This document shows positions 63,734 through 64,000 of a stretch of DNA of 64,000 nucleotides, in pieces. The DNA comes from Pampus argenteus (Eukaryota; Chordata; Actinopteri; Scombriformes; Stromateidae), in assembly GCA_036937835.1 (NCBI GenBank), contig CM072861.1:3219001-3283000 (forward strand). Reading direction: 5' to 3'. The notes below the pieces were generated by a model, which had not been told where the DNA came from, did no database searches, and was given only the letters and a program-made list of their open reading frames with translations. Numbering within the stretch: the first letter of the stretch is position 1; each line of letters opens with the position of its first letter. The position numbers were made by a program, and so were the translations under genes.

Positions 63734-64000
63734 ATATCTTCTGTATATTAGATGTTCTAAATATGTATGTGCACAGCAGTATATCGGCACACCTTATCTA
63801 TTTTGTCCACTGTTGAACAAATGGTGCGGAACTTGTCATCAGGAACATTACACACAGCAAACATTCCTTCGAGGATGTGTCTGCAATAATTAGAACTGCA
63901 TGATAAAGGTCAAACCCTCTATTGTCTTTTATTAGTAAAATAAAATATTAGTAAAAACTCTGTTAATTACCTCCTATGATTATTATGACAAATACTCTAC
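63734..64000 (-). pseudogene. Inverted partial duplicate of hars (exon around 48579 plus intron pieces)
   Basis: On the minus strand, 63884-63793 matches hars exon 48579-48677 with several changes (for example GTGTGTAATGTTCC for GTGTGTGGTGTTCC), and the donor GTGTGC is retained. 63792-63734 matches the following intron. 64000-63890 matches the upstream intron around 47335-47425, so about 1.1 kb including two hars exons is deleted between. It runs off the window. Confidence 0.85.

Overview
The window is teleost fish genomic DNA, probably from a percomorph-type genome. It has spliced vertebrate genes with GT-AG introns, fish-type Tc1, hAT, piggyBac-like, L2/Rex1, RTE, Penelope and Tf1/sushi elements, and long TATC, AC and AT microsatellites. 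Two real protein-coding genes were found, both on the + strand. enpp6 (284-17055) has 8 exons and a complete 444-codon reading frame for the choline-specific glycerophosphodiesterase. hars (46477-51921) has 11 recognised exons for histidyl-tRNA synthetase, complete from the catalytic core to the stop codon. The N-terminal WHEP-type exon of hars was not found.

Layout. 1-17.1 kb is enpp6. Its intron 5 (9.6 kb) is packed with decayed elements: Penelope-like, pogo/mariner-like, BEL/Pao, Tc1, L2-like LINE and a piggyBac-like MITE. 17.1-22 kb is decayed transposon sequence: LINE 3' tails, Tc1 pieces and a Penelope tail with a hammerhead-like motif. 22.06-42.98 kb is the most unusual part. Two 746-bp inverted repeats, identical in the stretches I compared by eye, enclose a 17.7-kb head-to-tail array of nine copies of a roughly 2.1-kb non-coding composite repeat. 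Each copy is built of related modules ending in a CTAGGGGGCGCT-type motif. These resemble the core of a CTCF site, and I count 34, all in one orientation. 43-46.4 kb is more LINE, MITE and microsatellite sequence. 46.4-52.5 kb is hars, which contains a clear U12-type (minor spliceosome) intron. 52.5-59.4 kb is an RTE-like LINE split by a very young Tf1/sushi-type Ty3/gypsy chromodomain retrotransposon (53492-59035). That element has nearly identical 494-bp LTRs, a 5-bp target duplication, open gag and pol, and a predicted self-priming arrangement. 59.4-64 kb holds two broken partial duplicates of hars, one direct and one inverted, plus element fragments.

The two genes are not functionally linked. 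ENPP6 is a GPI-anchored ectoenzyme of choline recycling; HARS charges tRNA-His. The story of the window is genome dynamics: satellite expansion between two genes, a recent retrotransposition, and segmental duplication around hars. All alignments were made by eye. Identity statements are therefore visual and family names rest on recognised motifs; no database was searched.
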